This document shows, piece after piece, positions 16,440 to 23,133 of a DNA stretch of 25,409 nucleotides (position 1 is the first letter of the stretch; each line of letters opens with the position of its first letter). The stretch lies in the IMG/VR virus record IMGVR_UViG_3300027741_000249, positions 1 to 25,409 of that record; one strand, 5' to 3'. Source of the stretch: a virus. Both the position numbers and the translations under genes were made by a program. The notes below the pieces were generated by a model. It worked only from the letters and a program-made list of their open reading frames with translations, ran no database searches and was not told the DNA's origin.

Positions 16440-17696
16440 TCACGAATCACGTAGACGGTCTAACAAGCTCTCATTCAACACTCGATTGAGTAGCTTGTTA
16501 GTGCCTCTATAGATTGTAGCATTACGTCCTTTAGTCTTAATCTCAAACTCTTGCAGCATCTCTAACTCATGCATGTTTGCTATTGTAAAGTTAAGCTCAT
16601 CACGTGTTAGATAGGTGCGTGTCTTAAACACAAGCTGTGTCTTAGTCAGTCCTTGTGCGCCACCATCTATCAGCACGTCTTTGAGTTTATCAATGCCAGC
16701 AATCAATCTCTTGTTAGACTTTTGTATGCCAAAGATACCAGCAGCACGACGCTTACAGTCTGTAATAATCCTAATAGCATGCCCAATGTGGAAGGCATCA
16801 ATAACATAGGAACGGTCGTTAACAGCCAGAATACCAGCAAGGCGTAGAATATGGTGATCCTCTCTAGCCTCAAACGATTGAATAAATGAATCATTCGATT
16901 CCAGAGAGCGTGATGCATACCAGTCCTTGAATTTTGTGAGCGCTGTTGCTGTGAGTGTGATGCCGCTAGTTGACCACTTGGTGACTTCTGTGCGAATGAC
17001 TCCCAGCTGTGTGCTGAGTGTTCCGATTCTGAGCGCTTCATCAACGGATGACTCAGGCCAAGCGACAAGGCGCTTTGGTTTGTCCTCAATGATAAATAAG
17101 CACCGGCTAGTAAAGCCGCCTTCGATAACGTCTGGGTTGATAGCACGCACAAGCCAGCTTGGTGTTGATGCAGAGAGCATTGTGAAGTGCGCGTTACTGA
17201 TTGTAGAAGTGCGTCCCTCACCCGATCTTCCGTAGGTAGTGGATCTAGGACAGTCGTACATATCCGTAAGGTATCCAGGCAAGGACATGCTGTGCCCTTC
17301 TTTTCCGAGCAGAGTAACAAGCTCTGAGACAACGATTCGGCAGTTAGCATCGTGACCTTCCTCATTTAGTTGTGCTAGGTTCATATTGATATTAGATACT
17401 GTATCTGATGCAGTCACTAGATGACAGTCATCAGCCAGTCCAGCACGATTGAATAGCTGTGATGCAAGCCGCACTGCTGTAGACTTGCGTGTTAGTCCTG
17501 CATCAGCGCACAGGACTAGGTAAGGATTAAGGAATACTGGTGCTTGTGGACGGTTGATTACCATCTTGCGTCCGACCAGTGATCCTAGTATCCATACTCC
17601 ACACCAGAAGTCATAGCTTACTGGCGTCTCTAGCGCAGACATGTGCGCTAGATAGTTGTGCAGGAAGGTGCCAGACTTTATCGCATCTTTGTACAT
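16440..17696 (-). CDS. DUF3987-like P-loop ATPase of the replication cluster
   Basis: A 418-residue protein. It starts with 'ETPVSYDFWCGVWILGSLVG' and then 'NPYLVLCADAGLTRKSTAVR', matching in layout the DUF3987-type proteins that have 'FHFW...LG...' followed by '-P-GVRKSTA'. The Walker A is an RKST variant (K71-S72) without the usual glycines. Walker B is 'RIVVSELVTLL' (120-130), and 'FTMLSASTPSWL' with 'GGFTSRCLFI' (about 171-201) looks like sensor and arginine-finger strands. The C-terminal about 110 residues resemble a winged-helix region ('GAQGLTKTQLVFKTRTYLTR'). Such proteins sit next to phage polymerases and may stand in for a helicase or helicase loader. The ATG directly follows the polymerase stop. 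It is the last gene of the unit. Confidence 0.58.
   Translation of the reverse strand: MYKDAIKSGTFLHNYLAHMSALETPVSYDFWCGVWILGSLVGRKMVINRPQAPVFLNPYLVLCADAGLTRKSTAVRLASQLFNRAGLADDCHLVTASDTVSNINMNLAQLNEEGHDANCRIVVSELVTLLGKEGHSMSLPGYLTDMYDCPRSTTYGRSGEGRTSTISNAHFTMLSASTPSWLVRAINPDVIEGGFTSRCLFIIEDKPKRLVAWPESSVDEALRIGTLSTQLGVIRTEVTKWSTSGITLTATALTKFKDWYASRSLESNDSFIQSFEAREDHHILRLAGILAVNDRSYVIDAFHIGHAIRIITDCKRRAAGIFGIQKSNKRLIAGIDKLKDVLIDGGAQGLTKTQLVFKTRTYLTRDELNFTIANMHELEMLQEFEIKTKGRNATIYRGTNKLLNRVLNESLLDRLRDS
16460..16501 (-). terminator. Hairpin at the convergent junction
   Basis: CTAACAAGCT (16460-16469) pairs perfectly with AGCTTGTTAG (16492-16501). After a one-base bulge, CTCA (16470-16473) pairs with TGAG (16487-16490), giving 14 bp in all. 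It lies inside the last codons of the ATPase gene, some 20 bases from the point where + and - strand genes meet. No T-run follows on either strand, so it may be a Rho-type or mRNA-end stabilising hairpin rather than a classic terminator. Function is inferred from position. Confidence 0.45.
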
Positions 17697-20141
17697 CTAC
17701 AGTTTCAACTTCTTCATGTTGGACCACCGATGCACACCCTGCTCATCCGCGTAACTCACCTTGAAGTCTGATGGAATAATCAATGCATCACCTTTGATGA
17801 TGAGTGGCTGCTCCATGTACTTCTTCATAATACTTGCTACTCGCTCTGCGTCATGTGCGTAACACATGGCCGTAAGTGAGTCATGGTTGTTGAATGGAAT
17901 GCGTGCCGAACGCGGCCACTCTGAATCTTCCTGTGACCGCCACTGCACTTCACATACGTGGTCTCCCAACGTGGATTGCGGCTTAAAAGCAATAACCGAA
18001 TCAAAAAGGGACTCGTCGATAGAAGAACCAAAGAATGGCATTGATCTGCCTTTACACGTCCAGAGAACGCGGGCCGTTTTGCATTCATGGATTACTTCAT
18101 CCCACCATCTTGCGAGTTCTGGATTGGTGTTGTGGTATATGTTAAACGCATCTGTCGCTGCCGCAATAGACAGTCCTGTTGTCTGTGCCAATCTTGCTGG
18201 CTGCATTCTGTAATTAAGGCCATGGCGGCAGCGTTTAGCAATGGCCCTGAGCGTGAGTGATCCGTCATCGTTGTAGTCATGCTTAGGCACGCTGTCGTAT
18301 GGCACGTTGTACATTTCAGAGGCCAGCGCAATGTGTGCGTCGTAACTTCCTGGGTTGAGTCTAGCACGTTCGAATTGCTCCTTCCATTTGGCAATGTTAG
18401 CTTCGTATGCTACGATGCGTGCCTCTGCTTGTGCGCCATCGAAGTATACATAGACATATTTAGGATCAGCAATGAACATACCACGCAACATTTCAGGCTG
18501 ATTCTGTAGGTTCATGCCTGAGTCCCACAATGTGCTGCTACTAGACAACCTGCCTGGCACAAACTGTGTACCAAATTGCTTGTAGTCAGAGCGCATTCTG
18601 CCGTCTTCATCAGTGCGTGACGTGATGTACGTAGAGTACAGCTTGTGCTGCTCTTTGTATGTGTTTAGTGTGATGAGCATGTCCTTGGCAGCAGGCGGTG
18701 TGCGTGATGATGCAATCATAACATTACGATTAGCCTCATCAGTGGATACAGTCTTACCATGCAGCTTGAGTTTACGGTATAGCAGCTCACCTAACTGCTT
18801 TGGTGAGTTAGGATTGACATCATAATCCTCGTCATCGACTGCGATCTTGGCCTGTGCTTTGAATTTAGCAAGCAAGTCTTCGATCTGCGCGCTGTATTGT
18901 GCCTCTAGTGCAGCCTTCATCTGTAGGTCTACACGATTACCTAACACAGTAGCAGCAACAAGGTGTGGCTGTAGCTTCATCACATGATTGAAGAACAGTT
19001 TACCCATGCCACGGTGATGTAGCTCAGGCTCAATGCGACGTGCTACTTCCCATGTGATGCAGCAGTCCTTGACATTGTACTCCCAATACTCATTGATGTT
19101 GCCGCCCTCCTTCCATGCACTCTTCTCATCCTTGTAGTAAGGATGCGTTGTGTACTGTGCAGTGAGGAAGCCTAGATTATGCGGCCATGTAGGGAACAGT
19201 GCATGGTGTGCTAGTAGAGTGTCTATGAACAAAGGCTTGGTCTTGATTCTGTCCTTGTACCATAGCCATGCACAGTCGAATGCACCATTCTGTGCAATCA
19301 GTTTGACATCATTGTGCCTGAGCACACGCTGCACTGCTCTACGTACCGCAATCTCCTCAGACAGTGTGTATCTGTTGTCTGCAAGACTGCGGTAGTTAAT
19401 ACACATACCAGTGTGTGCGTTGTTAGCAAAGCCTATGCATGCAGTCTCGCCCTCACGGCCCTCACCCTTAGTCTCGATGTCGAATGATACAGGCATCTTT
19501 TCTTGTATCATCTTGTCACACCACTCAATCGCTTCCTTAGGTGAAGGATTGATTATCGGACTAATGACATGAGGACGCCACACTCCGCGGATGCATTGAT
19601 CCAGCTTTGCCATGTCGAGTGAGAAGATTGGTGACAGGTTTGGCTTGCGTAACAGATTGGCAGGGTTATAAGCAATGACAAAGAATCTTCCCTCGTGAGG
19701 TATGACAGATCCTCTCCACTTCTCGATGCCAGTGTGACCTGTGAGTGCTTCGAGAGCGGTGCCACCGAGTAGCACGATGTACTTTGCATTAGGTAACTGT
19801 GATAATTCCCATTCAAGTATGCCCTTCCAATGAGACAGCTCAGCTGTGGCAATGCCTTTCTTGTCATTGCCTTCTTCCAAGATCAATTGACGCTTGCATA
19901 CATTAGTTATGTAGCAGTGTTGTCTGCGCATACCATGCTTAGACAACACTTCCCACAAGAACTTGCCAGAGCCACCAACTAGAGGAAGTTTCATCTCCCT
20001 CTCACGGTTGCCTGGTGCCTCACTAATGATTACAACTTGACTGTTGATGTCACCATCTGCGAGGCAGTCCCACTCCATGCCTGCCAGCTTGATCTTGTTC
20101 TTAAGCTCAGTGTTCAGTGCGCTGACAGATGCATAAGTCAC
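17697..20141 (-). CDS. UDG-like domain fused to family A DNA polymerase
   Basis: An 814-residue replicative polymerase with three parts. Residues about 30-190 resemble family 4/5 uracil-DNA glycosylase ('VVIISEAPGNRERE', 'YITNVCKR', 'IVLLGGTALEALTG'), but the usual HPS/HPA-LLR motif reads 'YNPANLLRKP', with Asn for His. The 3'-5' exonuclease follows: D221/E223 in 'SFDIETKG', N285 and D289 in 'AQNGAFD', Y355/D359 in 'YNVKD'. The polymerase has motif A 'YFDGAQAEARIVA' (D568), motif B R632, K636 and Y644 in 'RAIAKRCRHGLNYRM', and motif C 'NNHDSL' (H753-D754). There is no 5'-nuclease domain. The start is GTG at 20141, overlapping the previous stop (GTGA), with AAGGAG 10 bases upstream. UDG-like/PolA fusions are known from SPO1-type phages. 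Confidence 0.92.
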   Translation of the reverse strand: MTYASVSALNTELKNKIKLAGMEWDCLADGDINSQVVIISEAPGNREREMKLPLVGGSGKFLWEVLSKHGMRRQHCYITNVCKRQLILEEGNDKKGIATAELSHWKGILEWELSQLPNAKYIVLLGGTALEALTGHTGIEKWRGSVIPHEGRFFVIAYNPANLLRKPNLSPIFSLDMAKLDQCIRGVWRPHVISPIINPSPKEAIEWCDKMIQEKMPVSFDIETKGEGREGETACIGFANNAHTGMCINYRSLADNRYTLSEEIAVRRAVQRVLRHNDVKLIAQNGAFDCAWLWYKDRIKTKPLFIDTLLAHHALFPTWPHNLGFLTAQYTTHPYYKDEKSAWKEGGNINEYWEYNVKDCCITWEVARRIEPELHHRGMGKLFFNHVMKLQPHLVAATVLGNRVDLQMKAALEAQYSAQIEDLLAKFKAQAKIAVDDEDYDVNPNSPKQLGELLYRKLKLHGKTVSTDEANRNVMIASSRTPPAAKDMLITLNTYKEQHKLYSTYITSRTDEDGRMRSDYKQFGTQFVPGRLSSSSTLWDSGMNLQNQPEMLRGMFIADPKYVYVYFDGAQAEARIVAYEANIAKWKEQFERARLNPGSYDAHIALASEMYNVPYDSVPKHDYNDDGSLTLRAIAKRCRHGLNYRMQPARLAQTTGLSIAAATDAFNIYHNTNPELARWWDEVIHECKTARVLWTCKGRSMPFFGSSIDESLFDSVIAFKPQSTLGDHVCEVQWRSQEDSEWPRSARIPFNNHDSLTAMCYAHDAERVASIMKKYMEQPLIIKGDALIIPSDFKVSYADEQGVHRWSNMKKLKL

Positions 20142-20335
20142 TTAATCGGTGCTCCTTGTGTGAGCTTGCTTGGCTTCCTTGGTGCATTACCTAAACCAAG
20201 CATTGTGCGGCCACGCTTAGTGACTGCATCCTTAGAGCGGTTCAAGTGCTTACCCATGTCTTCGCGGGTCATACTCTGCCAGTTGTCACAAAGATACTTA
20301 TCTTCTGATGGCATCCACATTCTAGCCAGAGTCAT
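20138..20335 (-). CDS. SANT/Myb-like small DNA-binding protein
   Basis: A 65-residue protein with a three-helix, tryptophan-containing pattern: 'MPSEDKYLCDNWQSMTREDM', then 'GKHLNRSKDAVTKRGRTMLGL'. This is the bacterial and phage SANT/Myb-like form 'W-P-ED--L--N---M---EIA--L-RS--AV--RA--LGL'. The tail is basic and Pro/Lys-rich. It probably binds DNA as a regulator or accessory protein. The start overlaps the kinase stop (ATGA), and the stop overlaps the polymerase GTG, so it is translated with both. The target is unknown. Confidence 0.7.
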   Translation of the reverse strand: MTLARMWMPSEDKYLCDNWQSMTREDMGKHLNRSKDAVTKRGRTMLGLGNAPRKPSKLTQGAPIK

Positions 20336-20907
20336 GCCTGCTTGTCCTTATACCTATCAAGCCACGGTGTTACGATCATGTCTACATTCTCAAACAGTGT
20401 GTTGAGCGACGCATCGTTGTTGAGTTTGATAGTCATCACACCTGGCAGGTCGATGTAGTTGCGACTGTCAGCAGAGAATGATTTACCTGGACGATGTAGC
20501 TTGATTAGTAGCACATCATCCTTGTGGAAGTGTTGGAAGAATGGTTCTACCTCAGTAGCAAAGCCTGAGTCACTACACACAAAGACTGTGGAGATAGACT
20601 TCTTCACACGCCGTAGTGCTAGATGACCAAAGATCTGGTTACTAAAGAACACTTTAGCCCACTGCTCAGAGAAGCTAATCTGCACTTCACGGAAGGTCTT
20701 ACCAAAGAACATCTTTGATGGCTCGTCCTTCTTCTTCTCTGCATCAGCGTACTCTGCTTCTGTCAGTGCGAACATAGCACGAATGCCATCCTTGATGGGC
20801 TGGCTGTACCTGAACCAATGCACAGTAGTGCGCTTGTACATGTGCCGTGCGCATTCGTCCTTGCCTGATCCTGGTGGACCATTGAATAGAATAAGTGAAT
20901 GCGTCAT
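20332..20907 (-). CDS. P-loop deoxynucleoside monophosphate kinase-like protein
   Basis: A 191-residue P-loop protein. Walker A is 'GPPGSGKDE' (10-18), with Asp after Lys as in dNMP and related kinases ('GxKRSGKDT' in T4 gp1). 'FRYSQPIKDGIRAMFALTEA' looks like the nucleotide-binding helix, and 'TVFVCSDSGFATEVEPF' resembles the second strand with a catalytic Asp. It would phosphorylate dNMPs to feed phage DNA synthesis. The start is ATG 20907, with GGAGG 7 bases upstream (20915-20919); an upstream TTG at 20913 is in frame but less likely. It follows the 56-aa gene with a 2-base gap. Substrate choice is not visible. Confidence 0.7.
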   Translation of the reverse strand: MTHSLILFNGPPGSGKDECARHMYKRTTVHWFRYSQPIKDGIRAMFALTEAEYADAEKKKDEPSKMFFGKTFREVQISFSEQWAKVFFSNQIFGHLALRRVKKSISTVFVCSDSGFATEVEPFFQHFHKDDVLLIKLHRPGKSFSADSRNYIDLPGVMTIKLNNDASLNTLFENVDMIVTPWLDRYKDKQA

Positions 20908-20909
20908 TG

Positions 20910-21080
20910 TCAAGCCTCCGTAAGGTTGCTGACTACTTCATCAAATGACTGCTCTACGCATAGATACCAGTCAGGTGATAGGTAAACTACACAACCTTGT
21001 GGTGAGTCACGTATGCAAACGATCTTATCAATGCTTACGTAAACAAGTTCACCATTGCTGGCTAAGGTGAATCTAATCAT
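20910..21080 (-). CDS. Small FlbD-like beta protein (56 aa)
   Basis: A 56-residue gene filling the space between helicase and kinase. Its ATG overlaps the helicase stop (ATGA, 21077-21080). The sequence runs 'MIRFTLASNGELVYVSIDKI', then a strand pair ('CVVYLSPDWYLCVEQSFDEV') and an end helix. This follows the FlbD-type layout 'MI-LT--NG---Y-N---I--I', then '---V-ES--EV---'. The resemblance is by eye only, and the role of such proteins in phages is unknown. Helicase coupling and the perfect fit support a real gene. Confidence 0.66.
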   Translation of the reverse strand: MIRFTLASNGELVYVSIDKIVCIRDSPQGCVVYLSPDWYLCVEQSFDEVVSNLTEA

Positions 21081-22372
21081 CCCATTGGTTCCTTCTGCAT
21101 TACAGACCGTGATAGTGAGTCTTTGTCATAGATGATCTTGACAGACTGACGGGCACGTGTGACGGCTGTGTATAGGTTACGACGGTTAAGCATTCGGTAC
21201 AGACTGCGACCTATGACATAGATCACATTCTCAAACTCACTGCCCTGTGCCTTGTGAGTTGTGACTGCATATGCTAATGCAATGTCACGCTGTGGATAAT
21301 TGACATACACCTTGTTCTCCATGACGTTCTGCATCATAGATGGTATGACTACTTGACGCTCACCAAAGTCAATGGTGATTTCTTCACTCTCGAAGTTAAT
21401 GTCACTGATGATGCCGCTCTCACCATTGAACGCACCTGTAGTGCCATCATTGCCAATGACATCGTACATGTTGCGAGTGATGATTACCTTCTCACCAATA
21501 CCTACTTCGATGGGATCATCACCCTTACCTGTAGTCTTGTTTTTCCATCGCATAGGCTTGTACATGTGCCGATCTTTGTCGGCCCAAAAGAATGTTTGCA
21601 GTGCTGCATTCAGTTTATGCACACCTACCCAGCTAATGTTGCCAGGAGTAATGATCTGATTGCTGAGTTTAGTGAAGTCAGCATCCTGCACGTGCTCTAG
21701 TAGTGCGCTGATAATGTCATTAGCAGGCACTAGACGGAATGTGTCTTTGTTCTGTGGCATCAGGCCGTCAAGAATGCGCTTAGCATTCATGAATACATGA
21801 CTGCCTTCTTGTGTGCGATGCACAGTCTTTAGATAAATGCCATCAAACTTGTCTAGGATCATGTTGAACGCAGTAGGCAGTGCCTTGTTGCGCTCGTTAG
21901 TCTCAATAGGAGGCAACTGTTGGTTGTCACCGAACACTAGCAGACGTGATCCATGCTTCATTGCATTAACTAAATCGCTGTGTAGATCACGATGCACCAT
22001 CGCATACTCATCGACAATGATTACATCTAGGTCTAGTGGATTTTCTTTGGTACGCCTAGGGAACGTGTCACCATATGGCTTACCAGTCTTTGGATCCTCT
22101 TCGCTAGGTGAAGTAAACTCTAGCAGTAAGTGAATAGTGCTTGCTGGTAGGTCAGTTGCTTCACGAATGCGCTTAGCAGCCTTACCAGTCGGCGCGGCAA
22201 CACGCACTGAATAGCCTGCCTCGACTAGCTTCTCATATGCAAAGCGAATGATCGTAGTCTTACCTGAACCTGCTGGCCCAGTAACACCTACGCATCGCTT
22301 AGTAGTATCGAGACAGCGATTGATTGCCTCAACCTGCTTCTCATCTAACTGAGATATGTCAATGATCTTCAT
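21077..22372 (-). CDS. SF1 DNA helicase, RecD/Dda-type
   Basis: A 431-residue 5'-3' type superfamily 1 helicase. Motif I is 'GPAGSGKTT' (32-40), motif Ia 'VAAPTGKAAKRI' (58-69), II 'VIIVDEYAMV' (117-126, D121-E122) and III 'LVFGDNQQLPPI' (145-156). Motif V is 'AYAVTTHKAQGSEF' (367-380) and VI 'YTAVTRARQSV' (401-411). The 'HKAQG' form and overall size fit the RecD2/Dda group. It would unwind DNA at the phage fork or remodel recombination intermediates. The ATG follows directly on the regulator's stop (TAAATG), and its own stop overlaps the 56-aa gene. No second helicase with a complete Walker A is present in the window, so this may be the main one. Confidence 0.92.
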   Translation of the reverse strand: MKIIDISQLDEKQVEAINRCLDTTKRCVGVTGPAGSGKTTIIRFAYEKLVEAGYSVRVAAPTGKAAKRIREATDLPASTIHLLLEFTSPSEEDPKTGKPYGDTFPRRTKENPLDLDVIIVDEYAMVHRDLHSDLVNAMKHGSRLLVFGDNQQLPPIETNERNKALPTAFNMILDKFDGIYLKTVHRTQEGSHVFMNAKRILDGLMPQNKDTFRLVPANDIISALLEHVQDADFTKLSNQIITPGNISWVGVHKLNAALQTFFWADKDRHMYKPMRWKNKTTGKGDDPIEVGIGEKVIITRNMYDVIGNDGTTGAFNGESGIISDINFESEEITIDFGERQVVIPSMMQNVMENKVYVNYPQRDIALAYAVTTHKAQGSEFENVIYVIGRSLYRMLNRRNLYTAVTRARQSVKIIYDKDSLSRSVMQKEPMG

Positions 22373-22618
22373 TTAGGGGCTAATGTCCTTGTCTTCGCCT
22401 GTACGTACTAGATGCAGCTGCTTTACACAATGCAAAGTGAACCATCTAATCAACGCACTTGGTAACATGTTCAATGCTTCTGCTTCTTCTTCGATCAGGT
22501 CTAGATCATCGAAGTGAAAGCGTACTGATTTAGCACCACTCTTGTGATGATAACCTTGAAGTCCTCTACCGCGTGGAGCCTTCTCAGGCACCGGCACGAG
22601 TATCTTCATAACTGCCAT
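22373..22618 (-). CDS. Ribbon-helix-helix-like regulator (81 aa)
   Basis: An 81-residue protein. Residues 1-28 are basic. Then comes a strand 'KSVRFHF' (30-36), helix 'DDLDLIEEEAEALN', a turn 'MLP' and helix 'SALIRWFTLHCVKQL', which is the arrangement of CopG/Arc-type DNA-binding proteins. The frame is open further upstream (to 22684), but that part lies in a terminator hairpin. ATG 22618 has an AGAGGG site 5 bases upstream and is chosen here. ATG 22609 is an alternative. It is the first gene after the terminator and possible promoter, directly followed by the helicase, so autoregulation of the replication genes is a reasonable inference. Confidence 0.6.
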   Translation of the reverse strand: MAVMKILVPVPEKAPRGRGLQGYHHKSGAKSVRFHFDDLDLIEEEAEALNMLPSALIRWFTLHCVKQLHLVRTGEDKDISP

Positions 22619-22633
22619 GTATGCCCTCTGATT

Positions 22634-22642
22634 ATTGTAGCA
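22634..22642 (-). promoter_or_regulatory. Candidate extended -10 promoter for the regulator-helicase unit
   Basis: On the - strand, TGC followed by TACAAT (22642-22634) forms an extended -10 of TGn-TATAAT type. No good -35 box precedes it, because the T-run of the terminator lies there. Transcription would start about 22627, leaving a very short leader that cuts into the AGAGGG site. That weakens the call, unless translation begins at ATG 22609. Confidence 0.35.
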
Positions 22643-22658
22643 CATCACTGGACCTAAA

Positions 22659-22692
22659 AAAGGCCCATGCCGGGGGATCGACATGGGCCTTT
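22659..22692 (-). terminator. Strong intrinsic terminator between two early units
   Basis: AAAGGCCCATG (22659-22669) pairs perfectly with CATGGGCCTTT (22682-22692) around a 12-base loop. On the - strand the stem is followed by TTTTTT (22661-22656). Transcripts from the recombination genes, read leftward, should stop here, leaving the regulator-helicase-polymerase genes to read-through or their own promoter. On the + strand a TTTC follows, so weak bidirectional action is possible. Confidence 0.85.
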
Positions 22693-22697
22693 CTAGG

Positions 22698-22766
22698 AGG
22701 GTAGCGTGGCACCTACTGCCACTGCTGGAACGGTGTCCCGGTAACCGGGCCAGAGCGTACTACCCT
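22698..22766 (-). ncRNA. Candidate branched RNA element, three-way junction
   Basis: The 69 bases between the 84-aa gene and the terminator fold on paper into a closed three-way junction. The outer 7-bp stem is AGGGTAG/CTACCCT (22698-22704 with 22760-22766). One 6-bp hairpin is GTGGCA-CCTAC-TGCCAC (22706-22722). The second is CTGG/CCAG (22725-22728 with 22750-22753) holding CCCGG-TAA-CCGGG (22737-22749). Stems are perfect on both strands. In the gene direction it would form the 3' end of the transcript, just before the terminator. It looks like a stable RNA or a 3'-end protecting fold; no known RNA family is recognised. Confidence 0.5.
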
Positions 22767-22772
22767 ATGGGC

Positions 22773-23027
22773 TTAGGCCGCTGGGGCAGCGTCCACAGCC
22801 TTTTTGGTGCGTGGCTTGCCAGCTTTTAGCTCAAACTTGAGCACCTTTGGCATCTCGCCGTCACCAGCTTCATCGAACGCGAACGAAAGGATTTCGTTAC
22901 GGTTTAGCGTAACACCCTTGATGAGTGAGCGCACGGCCCCAGCATCACAGCTTGCGTCTAGCACTACATAAGCAACCTTGGGGGCAGTGTCAAGAGCAAC
23001 TGCATCAGCGTTTGGGGCCTTGGCCAT
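22773..23027 (-). CDS. Hypothetical early protein (84 aa)
   Basis: I do not recognise this 84-residue protein. It has alternating strands and helices ('PKVAYVVLDASCDAGAVRSL', 'LNRNEILSFAFDEAGDGEMP', 'KVLKFELKAGKPRTKKAVDA'), with an Ala-rich end. The frame is open upstream to 23279, but it overlaps the DUF669-like gene there. ATG 23027 has AAGGA 8 bases before it and is the likely start, while ATG 23045 lacks a ribosome site. It has its own consensus promoter and is followed by the branched RNA element and terminator, so it forms a single-gene unit that may be strongly expressed. Confidence 0.66.
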   Translation of the reverse strand: MAKAPNADAVALDTAPKVAYVVLDASCDAGAVRSLIKGVTLNRNEILSFAFDEAGDGEMPKVLKFELKAGKPRTKKAVDAAPAA

Positions 23028-23069
23028 GGGTAGAATCCTTGTCATGTTCGGCGTCGTTGCCGTAGGTGG

Positions 23070-23099
23070 AATATAGGGGGTAGCCGGTAGTTCTGTCAA
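23070..23099 (-). promoter_or_regulatory. Sigma70-type promoter for the 84-aa gene
   Basis: Read on the - strand: TTGACA (23099-23094), an 18-base spacer, then TATATT (23075-23070). The -35 is a perfect consensus and the -10 is 5/6. Transcription would begin about 23063, giving a 35-base leader before ATG 23027. It suggests recognition by host RNA polymerase, in line with early expression. Confidence 0.7.
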
Positions 23100-23116
23100 T
23101 ACAGAATCGACCGGCT
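23082..23116. repeat. Nested dyad over the -35 box, operator candidate
   Basis: Outer arms AGCCGGT (23082-23088) and ACCGGCT (23110-23116) and inner arms TTCTGT (23091-23096) and ACAGAA (23101-23106), around CAAT, form a nested inverted repeat. It contains the TTGACA of the promoter. This may be a repressor or activator site, or a hairpin at the end of the upstream transcript. No T-run follows, so termination is less likely. Confidence 0.55.
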
Positions 23117-23133
23117 TAGTGGTTTTCTTTGAT

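Noticed and set aside
16703-17365. 220-codon open frame on the - strand
   Set aside because: It overlaps the DUF3987-like gene in another frame; the true frame has recognisable ATPase strands and abuts the polymerase stop.
22619-22684. Upstream start for the ribbon-helix-helix-like gene at 22684
   Set aside because: It would put the start codon in the terminator stem; ATG 22618 has its own AGAGGG site.
22698-22766. tRNA gene
   Set aside because: A 7-bp outer stem and a 5+7 arm are possible, but there is no D-arm, no anticodon arm, no TTC-A-type loop and no CCA end.
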